Positions 23,301 to 35,192 of a DNA stretch of 64,000 nt are shown here, one piece after another. The translations under genes were made by a program, and so were the position numbers. The notes beneath the pieces were generated by a model. It searched no databases and was not told the origin of the DNA. It saw only the letters and a list, made by a program, of their open reading frames with translations. The first letter of the stretch is position 1. The number at the start of each line of letters is the position of its first letter. The stretch comes from Coprinus comatus (Eukaryota > Basidiomycota > Agaricomycetes > Agaricales > Agaricaceae), in the NCBI GenBank assembly GCA_034638255.1, contig JAWPGT010000008.1, positions 496,001-560,000 on the forward strand, given 5' to 3'.

Positions 23301-26016
23301 CTGGACATCATCGATTCATCAACCACATGCATGCGATCAATTTCGATTCTTCTCAGAAAGATGACAACTTCCCGTCCAATTCAAGTTCAATTGCCCTCGG
23401 AATTTTAGGCAGTCAGGGTTAGAAACCTATACAATTATGCACTTACTTAATTATGATGCAAAGCAATTCACCATTTATTTTGACCAGTTCGTCCTCGGGT
23501 GCAACAGGGACACAGAGAAGATACGGAAGATACATACCTAGCTGCCAACTTAGCCGATATAATGATGTCATATCATGATTCACTTCATATGACGTTGGTT
23601 CACTCGTTCACGTTCAGAGACAGCAAACCATTTGGAAGGGGAATCTGACACAATGTTAACAACCAATATTATTGGAGTATCACGTGTTTAGGTCTTTTTA
23701 GTTGATTCCCCCTTATTGACTAGTTGTTGACATCCTATAAGTTGGCGGGGAAAAAAACCCAAGACAAAGCAACATGCATTCCTGGCCAATGGATAAGTGT
23801 TGCTGCGTTACTGATTTACGTACCTTTTTCCTCTATTTGATTGTTTCATCAGGTACGCTTATCCTTCTCCCTGCCAAAAATTCCCACCTCACATGCCACT
23901 GAAAGCCGATATCTAATTATACTTACTTAGGACACAGTACATAATACTAATGGCTTGCAGTTTTTTGCTTTCAAAAAATGATATACTTAGTAGTTCTGAT
24001 CAAGATTCAAGACTCGGCTCATTGGAGTTACCACCACATGCACATACTGCTAAGCGTTAATCCCTGATTCCAAGTGTCAATAGGTGTCAATTATTGGCTA
24101 GTCTATATGGTACTACTGCTTTTAAACCAATCGGCAGTGATTTCTAATCTCCTTCTTTTGAACGAAGTTCGCGGTTCAGCCAATGATTGGCACCTTCTCA
24201 TCCGGTACTTAGAATAAGGAGAAACATATTATAACAGTGGTAAGTCCTTATGTTATGATGATGGTCCAGAATGTCTAATGTTCTGTTTATAGAATATAGT
24301 TAATAAGTACCCTCAACAATCTATTGTAACTTACTTATATAGGTTTGTCTCTCGAGCCATTTGTTTCAAGTTTCTGTTTCTTGGTTCTCCGGGTTCCCAG
24401 GACGAGTAATCCATTTTATCGAGTCTGATTCCCTTGACTGCCATAGTAAAATTGATCGGCAAACTGAAAACGAAGGGATGTTGACATAGGAAGAGGTAGT
24501 TTACATATTTGTGTTTCTCATTCATTTGACTTAGATGATAGATCTCATGATTGCTTATAAGTTAGGAGGATCATATCACAACTTACTACATCTTGATGAT
24601 GATACGCTGCCGGGAGTTGGCTAGAGGGGCTGAGTAGAACGTCGTGGTGTAACGGGCTTAACTACACCCGAACTGATACACAGATCCCCTTTGGCACTTG
24701 ACACATTGACATTTTTTTTTTTCACACGTTCGGGAACAAGAGGGGTATTTTTTTTTTGATCTACACAGAGTCTGTCTATCTGTCTATCTAACTTGGTTTA
24801 TACTTATATTCAATCTGAGATATTGTATACAATACCTCAGATCAACTTCAATTTCGTTCAGTTGAATTTCGAGGACTCGAGGATTTTGTTTTTTTTTGAT
24901 ATGTAGATGTGAAATTAACTTGTGAAGTGATTACTCTTCATTTTCTATTTCTATTGCTACTTGCTTCCTAAATATATGACAGTACCATACCAACGTGAAC
25001 ATTGTGTGCGTGTGTGTGTGTAATATATATAAGTTCGGAGAAAGGATAAAGTAATGGGGAAGTTACCGTAAGCAAGGCAAAAAAAAAAACAAAACCGTTA
25101 CAATAGTGTTGACAGTGGGATAAGAAATCTATTCTTATCATATATCATTATTAACACATTGACCGGTGACCCAATAAAGAAAGCGCTAATGAGTTATTAT
25201 TGATTGACTGGGGGCTTCAAGGTTTGATAGATTCGAGAGAGACATAGAGAGACAGAGAGAGACAGACCAATCCCGGATTCCCGTGATCGGGAACACCCCA
25301 AAAGGCGCTACACGCTACTGAGTACAAGCATTTTTTATTATTAACAATTATTTGTCCAAAACGGTTCGTTGGTGTTATTACCATTTATGATATATGTCAT
25401 GATTCATCCCACTGAGGTGAGTTGAACACATTTTACAAAACTGAGAGGGAACAAATTCATTGTGGTTATATTTAGTATTATTAACATTTACATCTATCAT
25501 CGCGTCATTGAATATTGAATATTGAATGTATATCTTTAAGTAGTATTATGCGGGTGCCTTGAAGTAAAGTATCCCTTCTATGATATCATGAGTGTATTTT
25601 CTCCCATGATTTCCCCTAGCCACTTGTTGGTACAATATATTCCAGGTTTGAAAAGGATCCACTTTGAACACATATATCCGAATGTTGAGCGTTGAGTTCT
25701 TATTCGTGGAGGGGGAGCCAGACATTGTGACTGAGATTGCAAATAAAAATAAACAAAGGGGGACAATTCAGGTTACTACTTGTTGAAAAAGAGGGTCGAT
25801 TAAATTATATTTTATTACTACTATTTCTTATCAATATCCGAGGGTGTCGGAACTTCGATAATGTAAAACAATATGTAATGTAAAAACGTGTACAGATTCT
25901 GTAAAGGAACTTTCTTTAATCAGTGTATATTATTGGTGCGATGCGAAATAGCAGATACGACATATTGAAAACATATACAATAGTAAAAGTAAAATGAAAA
26001 CGACATAATAAAATAA
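20399..26016. other. 5.6-kb gene-poor region
   Basis: I found no gene I can support. Short open frames occur on both strands, but none has matching splice sites and sensible composition over more than about 100 codons. A possible two-exon minus-strand frame near 21,147-21,010 has good donor and acceptor signals but encodes only about 36 residues. Simple repeats occur at 24,770-24,790 (ctgt/ctat type), 25,005-25,020 (gt) and 25,235-25,265 (agag type). No tRNA or rRNA was recognised. It may hold a non-coding RNA or decayed sequence. Confidence 0.4.
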
Positions 26017-27958
26017 CTACAAAAAGTACTTGTAAGGTTTCAGAGTTGGATCCTGGGCAACTTCCTGGTCTGATTTCTTATTTAGAGAAGCAAGGTGTAA
26101 CCGCATAACGAGGCACATAAGAATAGTAATCGTCGCAGCTGCGATAGAAATACCAAATGAAGCAGTATATCGAGGACCCCATCGAATGGGGAAGGTATAT
26201 GAAGCGGTTAGTGAACCAAGTTGGGAAGCGGCAACAATGAGGCCAATGGCTACTGCTTTCTTTGCTGGCGGTGTTGTGAACGTGTTACTGACCCACGCAA
26301 GGATGACAACGTAACCTCCCGGAATAGTATTCATGAGGAAGCTACAATTTATATTATCAGTAACGAATTTGAGGACATAACGAGCGATAGAAGTCACACG
26401 TACATGGAAGTGTAACGAACAGCTGTCCCCGTCGATGACATAGCCATGATCCAACCGATCATGGTAAGGCCAAGAGATAAACAAATATGAGGGAAGCGCA
26501 TGCCCACACGATCAGAATGTCTGGTTATGAGAAGTGTCAGTCATATACAATTTTGATAAAATGTAATCACTTCGACCGACCTTGAGAGGAAGAAGGTGAA
26601 TATCGCCGCTGTGAAACCTGGTGGGGCACAAAGAAGGAGTGTAATCATAGGACTGTATCCCAAAGTCTTGACAATAGTAGGAAAATATTGATGGAAGCCC
26701 TGTGACAACTGATACATCGCGACAGCAATGGCCATCCACCAGACTTTCCAATCTTTAACAGCAAGAATCAGCCTTCCTTCTGGCTGACATCGGCCATCTT
26801 GCTGAGGTCCTCGACTTCCTCTTCTTTGCGAAGTCGCGCGAGTTTAAGAAGTTCTGGTGAAAGCCATCGCTCACTCGAGGGGCTGTAAGGGAGGTCGGGA
26901 AGGGTGAGGAAAGCGGGGACAGTGATAGCGACCGTTAATGCGCCTTCAATAAAGAAGATCCATCTGCCGAAAATGTTAGAATTAGAATAATAGGAAGACT
27001 ATTTACGTTACACACCTCCATGAGCTGTATCCTCCGACGCCTTGCATACTTGTCACAATAGCTGATGCCAGCATTTGGCCAAATGCCGTGCTAACAAGCA
27101 AACCAACCCATAGAAGGCAAGTCCGTAGACCAAGCTCCCCTAAAGGAAAAAAGCTTAGTATATCATAATGAGGAGGAGATTTGGTATACTCACTACGTGT
27201 GTACCATGAAGAGAGTGTAAACAAAGCACCGGGTAGGAAAGCAGCTTCCACGAAGCCCAAGAAGAACCTGCAAAGGACGGCACCAGCGAAGCTGCGGAAG
27301 TCGGTTTAGAATACTACTTGATGAGATATCGGTTGGTACTGAACATACTTGTGTGTAAATCCTTTAAGAAAATATCGTGAGCTTAGACTTCCCGGATTGC
27401 TTCGGAAGAGCTACCCACCTGTACATATCGAAACTACACCCCAAAGCAACGAACACGAAGACAAATAAAGCCCAGGTCGTCCGAGGCGGTGTAATAACAT
27501 ATTCCTATTTAAAGAAATGAGCAAACGTCCTATGTTGACTAAAATCAACGTACGAAGGTACCATCATCAAAATATATCCCGCATAGAAGATAGCGAGAAT
27601 CGTCTCGTATTGAGCTTTTCCAGATTGTAGTTTCAAATCTTTTTCGAAATCACCCAACCGCGCAACACTAAACAACATCCGTGTCAGGTGATGACATTCA
27701 TCAATAGTAAGTACAAACATACGCGACGTTTGTACGATCGATCTAATTTTCGTGTATGTTAGCTGTGTTAATGATAAAAGTAAGATAGGGACATACATAG
27801 TTAAACACAAATATAACCATGAGCATGGTCATACGAAGGTCGAGCTTCCACACAAGCTTACGCTCGAGCTTGCGTCGCTCTTCCTGGTCTTGTTCGACAT
27901 CAATAGCAATGTCAGTCCTTGATGTCTTCTCGTCGGAAGAGACAGAGGAGGCAGGCAT
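26017..27958 (-). CDS. MFS transporter, anion:cation symporter (ACS/Dal5-type) family
   Basis: Start ATG 27958 (MPASSVSSDEKTSRTDIAID), end at 26017. Spliced frames give the ordered hallmarks of fungal ACS permeases. These are the first membrane helix followed by NYIDRTNVAVARLGDFEKDL, then PSNMLLHRLGRPGLYLSS, GFVEAAFLPGALFTLSSWYT, GYSSWRWIFFIEGALTV, a cytosolic loop, and FLMNTIPGGYVVILAWVSN with the TPPAKKAVAIGL motif. About 12 helices are expected at the plasma membrane or an organelle membrane. Family members carry allantoate, nicotinate, pantothenate, biotin and other organic anions. The substrate cannot be read from sequence. The DRTNV motif is largely encoded by a 20-nt microexon (27742-27723). 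No frame break was seen. Confidence 0.85.
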
Positions 27959-28118
27959 GTTGTCTCGAAAACGAATGAGGGTGCGGGGACGGGGAATCGT
28001 ACATCTTTGAGGAAGGGATTATATATCTAACGATATTTGCCAGGTCAGCCCCAAGAGGTAAGGTCCAAACGCAATTGTATACATATCATGTCAAGTCATC
28101 AATTTGATAACAAACCAC

Positions 28119-28506
28119 TTAACCCTGCATAAATACCAGTTCACTTGGCTCAACTAGGATTGTGGCAACCCAAGCAGGGTCTTCTTCAAGTCTTCCCTTC
28201 AAACTTATTTCTGTTGAGTAAAAGATGGCTTCACTGTTGACCGGTACCTCGTGTAGTGTCAGGGTCCAATATTCTAGGGCGTCCGGACGGGGGATGTGTA
28301 TATACCACGAATCTGGGAACACCAGTGAACACCAGAGTCATGCGATTTGGGTATGTAAGCTCGGTACGCAGAGGATTTCCCAGAAGAATTTCCTTCAGGC
28401 GTGAAGAGCGTGGCAGCCTTTGTTCCTGATCTAAAGGGGCTTGGGAAGTAACTAGTGACGTTCGTTCACGTGCAACGTACAGCCGCGGAAACAATCTTGG
28501 GGACAT
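28119..28506 (-). pseudogene. Small gene broken by a 10-bp tandem duplication
   Basis: A frame from ATG 28506 (MSPRLFPRLYVARER) reads sensibly to about 28,337 (YPNRMTLVF). It then enters a directly repeated decamer (28317-28326 and 28327-28336, gaacaccagt/gaacaccaga on the plus strand) and becomes low-quality. Removing one 10-bp copy joins it to a second good frame (PDSWYIHIPRPDALEYW) that ends with FMQG and a stop at 28119. That makes a protein of about 126 residues. The family is not recognised. The break may be real or an assembly artefact. The gene lies just upstream of the MFS transporter on the same strand. Confidence 0.5.
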
Positions 28507-29195
28507 TGTATTTAATACTAAAGGCGCTCAACCCAAATGCCCAGGATAAGCTCGACATATAGACAAACGTAATGTTATATGTTTTCATGGAATAGATGGA
28601 ACTGGCAATCAACCGAATTCAACTTTTGCAGTGAAAGATCCATAATCCTCTGCAAGTAAGAAGCTTCGAAAACCCGCACTTAAACTGAATGACCATTCGA
28701 CTAGGAGTCATTCGCTACCGCGGGGGCCGAATAGTAGTTATCCTCGGGTATTTCAACAAACAAGCATACGGACAAAACTTCAGGTCCTTAATTATTATAC
28801 TTAGAAGAAGTACGCTTAATGAAACACGGTAATCACATATATCGTAATGAGTTGAATCATAGTTGTTTCCTTGATAGTTCCTTCTTTAGATTCAGAGATT
28901 CAGAGATAGACAGGGCATAATTGCAAGAGTTCAGTCTTACAGACAGGCTTAGCGCGGCTGGTGCGGCCAGCCGCTATACTCTATATCTGCTCTACACAGC
29001 TATACACATTAGATTCTACTCACGTGAAATGTCCGAGTCGGATCTCTTGGGATCTTTAATGATACTCATGACCATTGCACAAAAGCAAGCACCTCGCGTC
29101 GGTCCTATTGATATAACAAGCATTTTGATACAAGTATCAAAAAAGCGTAGGAAAAGAACTGAGCCATACGTTGTTTATTATCAGAAAAGGGATAA
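28507..29195. other. Intergenic, no gene seen
   Basis: It lies between the broken small gene and the 3' end of the GH78-type gene. No frame has coding character. Confidence 0.5.
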
Positions 29196-31806
29196 TTAAG
29201 AGATTCCACCGGTTTCTTCGACCAGAGTCCCATTCCACGATAATTCATGTTTTCCACCTTCCAATGTTACTTCTTTAGGTCCATCGAAAGCAACAAACCT
29301 TCTTGCCAACCCGCCATCGTCATAGATGGCCAACATATCCTCGGGAAGTTTTATAGTTCCATCGGTCCCTGGGGGCGTCGTAACTTCAATACTAAACGCA
29401 TAGTGACCATCACTGTCGTCCAGGGCAAACAAGACCCACTTGGCGTCAAAACGACCTAGCTGTGTTTCAAATCCCCCTTCGACAGTAGATATGCCGGTTT
29501 TGAGATGAGGGGAAAGGGTCCATGTTCGGCCTTGAGTCGAATTTATAGTGAGACCGAGTAGGTAGAACGTTAATGCGGCTGTAGGACCAGCACTCCAACC
29601 ATGGCTATGAGACGTATATGCAGGATCGTTGTTGTAACCACGGTAGTACCGGTAACTAATGTGTTCATCGTTTCAGCAAATCACGGATCAAACCAGTTTG
29701 GAATTTGAGCTTTGGTACCTTAGTGATCCGTTCGCAGTAAATCCCTCGAGTAATGTGCTTTGTACTGATAGGTCCGTGTATAACATGTATCCCCACGTTC
29801 TTTCCAATAAATCCAATGCACGTTCATCCTGTCCTGCAATAAAATGTGCTTGTAGCTGATGTATTATCAGGATATTAACTTCAGTGTATTCGTGCTGCGC
29901 AGAAGCTAATTGTATACATACTTCGAAACCACTAATGAAGGGACTGATTGTATCTGGCAGTTCTGGGGGAATGGAACCAAGGTTATTCCAATTCGATTGA
30001 AGACCTTTGCTAATTCTTTTTTGTTGGTCATTTGTTTCAGTCAGGTTGAATACGACAGCGAAGGAGTTAGCGTCCTGAGGATGTAATGTCGTAGTCAGGT
30101 TATCACGATATAAGCCAGCTTCTTCATCCCAAAACGCTTCATTGAAACGCTTCTTGAGTGCAGTGGCGTTTACAGACCAAGCATTAGCTAATCCTTGTTG
30201 ATTCAATAGTTCGGCGAGGTCAGACGCAATAACGAGAACCTATATAAACAAGAAAAAAGCGTGAGTAAATTATCCTCCCACCAATATACTGTCTCCTTTA
30301 CCTGATACATCAGCGCATTTCCCTCAGCGTTATAGCCTCCTCCGCCCAACCTAGCCCAATCACGCAATCCAGTTATGTTGATCAGCCCAGTTTTATCAAC
30401 TTTTCTCTCAAGGAATGTCACCGCTTTAGTGAAGTTGGACCATATCTTTTCAACCCATGCCGTATCCCCAGAATATAGATGGTAAGTATCTATTCACAAA
30501 AAGAACTTCATCAACAAGACGATGAATACAAGGGAGCAACCGAGGTGCAACTCACGCGTCCCGATTAGGGTCCAGGCATGATAAGTGTCTGAACCTTGTT
30601 GGCTTAGTGGTGGTCCCGATTCTGGTAACGCGCCTGTAGTTGGATTTATTGCAGCAAACATTGTCGACAACGCATTGCGGGTTGGGATGAGATCATTGGT
30701 AGAAACAAACTGGGCAGGAACGGCAATCCCCATGTCACCTATGTTTTTTCATTGAGATACTTATTATATCCATCTCATTCATTCCGAAATCAACATACCT
30801 GGCCAAACAGCACTAGTACAAATTAGAGACTTTTCAGTTATTGCGACATTTGTATTGAGTTGAACCACGATACACTCACCGGTCCCTCTTGGCCCCATCA
30901 ACGATGATTGGTCCGGCTACTCCCAGTCGGGCATTATTGAACCAACCTATTGAAAACGATTGGTTTTGCGCGCAGTTGTTAGCTTACAATAGGCCTACTT
31001 ACTTCCCGCTGGAGCAAAGGGCACTTTCCTCCCTGTGTCAAGTGGAACTGTATTTGTCTGTACTGTATAGGCACCTGCATACCAAACTTGGAATTCTAGT
31101 CAACTCCTGGATATTCGGAGATCACAATGGGGAAAAGGTACCCTTTGTCAAAAAGTCCTCGTCGTGAAATCTTGGATGCTTCGCATAGAAATACCCTGAG
31201 TACGCTCGAAGATCCAGGACATGAGGCATGAAAGAGATCAAACATGTCACGTTGGATATTGTCAATGGTGTCTTCGAATTCGATATAACTGTCAAAAAGC
31301 GAAAGCCACCTCTGAGAGAGGCAGAGGGTTGTTGCCATAAACCTTTTTCTAATGGGCTTGGGATTTGTAAAATGCCGTCGTAGGTTGTGTTGGCAGAAGG
31401 AAATGACGAATCGTCAGAAGCTGTGGGCCGAATGAACATTGGTGATTCTGTAAACGAAAGGGCCATTTTTGAATCTGAACCAGAGTCATCGATGGTGAGG
31501 GAAATCAAACCGCCGACCTGTTGGTTATATGTAGGTGAATTAAACTTCGAATAGATTACGATCCCTCACCTCAATACCGAAGTCGAGTGCAATCCAACTA
31601 CCAGACGAGGTAAACGTAGCTTTTCCTTTGTCTCCAATCAAGTATTGGGGATTTGTTATTTGACCATGTGATGAATGTATGGCGGCAGGTCTAACCAGCC
31701 TTGACGAGGGAGCATAGTTGAATGCATCCCAATTTCCAGGTGGAGCTCGACATACGCAAAGGGTTCTCAAAAGAGATAGTGATATCAAGAAAACCGACAG
31801 CAACAT
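29196..31806 (-). CDS. Secreted alpha-L-rhamnosidase-type glycosidase (GH78, six-hairpin fold)
   Basis: Start ATG 31806 with a signal peptide (MLLSVFLISLSLLRTLCVC). The N-terminal beta-rich part leads into the (alpha/alpha)6 catalytic domain. That domain contains LWYAGAYTVQTN-type sequence (VWYAGAY here), VDGAKRDRAVWPGDMG, TYHAWTLIGTYHLY, GLRDWARLGGGGYNAEGN and GYNNDPAYTSHSHGWSAGP. The C-terminal beta domain ends near ELSWNGTLVEETGGIS. The VDGAKRDR and WPGDM blocks are typical of fungal GH78-like six-hairpin enzymes that release rhamnose from plant pectin or glycosides. I checked several introns and they are in frame with GT-AG ends, for example the one after PFAPAG. The exact substrate is not proven, and related six-hairpin families share this fold. 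No disruption was seen. Confidence 0.78.
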
Positions 31807-32324
31807 TCAGAATTTGGAGAAATCGATGTATTCTTTTTCCTGATATAAGATTAATGGCTCAAGAGAACGGTCCGTCCGTACATGTCTCATGACTGAAGAA
31901 GCAATTAAATTAGAAGCGATTAGATTATGTGGAGTTTTTTCACTTGACTTTTTACAGCCTGATGTTGTAGATGTTGAGAAAAGTGAGCACCCCGCATACA
32001 GCCAAATCCTGTTTCACGTCTTGGAGCCTTTGTGCAGGGTTCCATTTGAGACATAAAGACATGAAAAAAATGGGGTCTGCTCCGCACACGTTTCTGACGA
32101 CGGTCCGAGACGGGAGAAACTTGCCTCTTCCCGGCTCCCAGCCTGCTTCGAGATTGGAACCCGGATCAGAATTAAACTCGCCGAAACAGAAAATACACCA
32201 GTTCAAGGTTCAGCTGGCAGCTTTGTCAATAATATCGAGGACTCGTGACTTATTCTTCCCGACCTCAAGGATAACCCAAAGTCCAGTCTATTGTGCGTCT
32301 AATATTCAAGAGGGGTGCCCATAG
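31807..32324. other. Intergenic, no gene seen
   Basis: Upstream region of the rhamnosidase-type gene and 3' flank of the MICOS subunit gene. No coding signal. A B-box-like sequence near 32,150 does not fold into a T-arm. Confidence 0.5.
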
Positions 32325-33311
32325 TTAAATGAGTTTCTTTTCTTCCTGCTTTACCTCCCCATCTACCGCTTCCTTGACATCCTCAACCTTGACATTCTCC
32401 TCAACAGCCCTCTTTGCGTTTTCTGTTACACCCTGGGCAGCTTCCGTAATACCGTCCTTAATCTCAATAGCTTCGGATATGACCCTCTCCTTGACATGTT
32501 CCCCCCAGCCTAGTGTCTCTCTGAGTTTCAACCCAGTAGCTTTCTGAGCCTTCTCTACTGCAAGAATTGCGCCATGGTTGAGTTTTGCTCGATTGTCCTT
32601 AGTAGCCTCCTTGATTCTAGCCCATGTCATAGCTGTATGCGCCTTTGCGATTTCATGCTTGTCAGCAAAACCAGGGGCGTATGTATCTTCAATGGAACCA
32701 ATATAGTCGGTGAGGTTGTTGGTAGTCTTTGGTAGGAAATGCTTGGCAGAGACGGCAAGGAAGACAGGTGGGAGGACGATACGAGCCAAGAGAATACGGT
32801 TTCGGGAAAGGATAGACCCAGTCAGGGTGGCCACACCAACGTATAGCAAACCTGGCGTTAGGGATTCTTGAGGCGAAATGATAGACTTTACGCGGTCTGG
32901 GCAGCGAAAAGTTGAGATTTCTACTAAGAATTTAGCTCCAGAAACTCACTTTCAATAGCATGCTCGACATTAATCCATTTCGATACCCAACCTTGGACAT
33001 ATTCACGGCCATCACGGTATGTTTGGCAAACCTGTTTGCGAGCAATACCAATGTGTTGCTCTAATGCAGAGGGTGTCTCGACCAGCAGAATTTCAGTATC
33101 TGGAGAAGGGTATATTGAAAGCTATGAAGGTGGTTTGTTAGAAACATGTTACAATATCTTTGCATAGAGCTCACTTTTTCCTTGGTTTGAAGGGTAACCG
33201 CTCCTACTACAGAAGTGGCTAACAGGGCCCTCCTTGGCTGTGAGAATAGGTCAAAATAACATAATAGTCGATTGGAATCGAACTTACGAGGCGAGATGCT
33301 GCCCTATACAT
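32325..33311 (-). CDS. MICOS complex subunit MIC26/MIC27 (apolipoprotein O family)
   Basis: Four exons (33311-33288, 33237-33175, 33121-32950, 32851-32325), all GT-AG and in frame, give 261 residues. The N-terminus (MYRAASRLPRRALLATSVV) looks like a mitochondrial presequence. It is followed by LSIYPSPDTEILLVE and a helical part (GIARKQVCQTYRDGREYVQG). The membrane pair contains the conserved GVATLTGSILSRNR. The C-terminal half is charged helix, Lys/Glu/Val-rich. MIC26/27 proteins sit in the inner mitochondrial membrane and support cristae junctions with MIC10 and MIC60. An upstream out-of-frame ATG at 33367 begins a short frame that ends at the first splice site and might dampen translation. 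Distinguishing MIC26 from MIC27 is not possible here. Confidence 0.85.
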
Positions 33312-33699
33312 GTCGTGTTGTAAATGCTGAGCTCGCTGAACAGTGTGACGTCGGGCCTGTTCGGCATTTGTTGTTTATTCCAGTTGACCGTGACAAACAA
33401 CATTGGTCAAGAAATTAAGTATATACTCGATTCTTCAGTCATATGTAATGCCCCTTTCTTTCACCTTCATTAACAACATTCTCAGCAGCAGAATATACGC
33501 ATTATATCGTTATGATGACTTAATCCTGGGATTCCGTGACTATGTTTTACCATGGCATCGAACAATTACTACTCTAAGGCTAACTACTACGCCTCAACAA
33601 ACGCGATTTTTCTACTTTTCTGGCGCATAATATCTACTAGGTTCTGATCACAATCTCTTTACAACTCGCGTGTTACCATCTTGGTCAATTCCAAAGGTA
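33312..33699. other. Intergenic, no intact gene
   Basis: Upstream region of the MICOS gene. The plus-strand open frame at 33,403-33,630 has no recognisable similarity to the repeat family downstream. Confidence 0.45.
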
Positions 33700-34110
33700 C
33701 ATTTTGTTGGGATCACATTGAAAAGAGGAAAACAACGACATTGTCGAAGGAGCAGAACATGCCTACATTGCCCAAAATTAAAGAGGATGCTCAATAATAA
33801 TAAAAACTGGATCGTCTCACATATCTATGTACTTACTACGAGAGCTAACACTTGGCGTTAAGACGTGGAGACTTGAAAATCTGAGGGTTGTACTTTAAAT
33901 GCACGACAACAGATGGTCTATGAGGATGCTGCAGGCGATATTGGTACCAGGATATACGTGTACAGGAGCTTGAAGCTTGAAGACTCGCGAGTCACTCGGA
34001 CATTTGTTTACTACCTAAGGGTAAATCTAAATTGTTCCGCTTCGCCTCGTCCTCGCCAATGCATCGTTAAATCTGCTGTGGTCTTGTTTGACAGGACTCT
34101 ACTCGTTTGA
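33700..34110 (+). pseudogene. Relic of the three-repeat gene family
   Basis: Two segments match parts of the intact gene at 34,411-36,827. At about 33,745-33,790 the reading VEGAEHAYIAQN resembles AEGADYAYIARN of repeat 2 but ends in a stop. At 33,910-34,110 the reading MVYEDAAGDIG through SRVTRTFVYYL resembles KVYKDPAGGVG through VRVTRTFVYYL of repeat 3. In that second segment the similarity also covers the following intron and final exon region in DNA, but the 3' splice site is lost. The rest is unreadable. The 300 bp after it, up to 34,410, hold nothing I can identify. Confidence 0.6.
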
Positions 34111-34410
34111 AGTAAGGTTTTCAACTTGTTTGAAAATCGACTCTTATAAGCACATAACTATGTATATATATCTTGTTGTGATATAAAGAACTAGTAGTAA
34201 GTTAAATTATTTAAAGATGTACCACAATAGGTCGACAAATAACATCCACCTAACACCCCCAAGGTTAAGCTTTGCCACGAGTTCATAGCACAATACAGAT
34301 AGAATTTCTCACCCGACACATGTCGCATCTTCCATGTATGCCATTAATAACCACCGAAATTTCCTCGTGGAAAAGTTGGGAAAATTGAAGTACAAAAGAG
34401 CGGATTTCCG

Positions 34411-35192
34411 ATGATGTATACCAACGCCTTCGTCTCTCACATCTCACCCACCGTGTACTTGTGGAAGCAAGATCCAACACTGACCAGGATGCCAGTAGTC
34501 GATGGAATTCCCGAAGAGTATATGAACGAGGACATTATCTCTAAAGCATCTTCCGTGCTTTCTTCAGTATGTCTTTCTTTGTTTTATGTAACTGATGATA
34601 TTTAGTTTTACATCAGCAATCTCTGGCAGGATCGGTGGTAGGAGAGCCAACACAGATACTTCAGTTAATGCTTCGAATGGTAGCAGTCCTCAAATTCGAG
34701 GAGACTTACGGATACAAGTATTCTAAGAACGGATATCAATGCCAACCCCCCAGATCGTTAGGAGACAACAGACCAGCAGACAAAACGTTTACCATAATCG
34801 GAATAGACCTGCCTGGGATAATAATAGGTCAAGATCTTGATGAATATTTGAAAGCAACCATCTTCAGGTTAGTGACTGTTCAACATTTTCGATCGTCTAA
34901 CATGATTGAAGTGTATTATTGCCTAGCACACTTGATTTACCATCCTGGGTGGAAGGTATGTGCCACTATTGGATGATAATAGGTGGTTGGGAAAATAAGA
35001 TCTATGATTTTAGGAAGTGCCCTCGCTGCTCTTTCATCAACCATTATAAATCTCTGGAGCAATTCTGCGCAAATGGTCAAAAATTATTCCCAAACCTTCT
35101 TTGCTCCCGATGATGAATCGGACTCGATTTCATGCGACTCTACGATTACTTATACCATTGATGGATTACTGTGTTATATATACTACATGGGC
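34411..35192 (+). repeat. Internal repeat 1 of the three-repeat gene
   Basis: Four exons totalling 615 nt (205 codons). It contains KFEETYGYKYSKNG, ends its second exon at ATIF, and closes with CYIYYMG at a phase-0 intron. The first 52 codons are specific to this repeat or strongly diverged. Confidence 0.6.

Noticed and set aside
24636..24700. Sequence tggtgtaacgg that resembles a tRNA A box
   Set aside because: No B box follows at the right distance and no cloverleaf can be drawn.
28921..29199. Plus-strand 92-codon frame
   Set aside because: There is no homology, no codon-level support and no promoter or splice context.
32130..32180. Minus-strand gggttccaatctc resembling a T-arm
   Set aside because: The arms do not pair over five bases and no acceptor stem is present.
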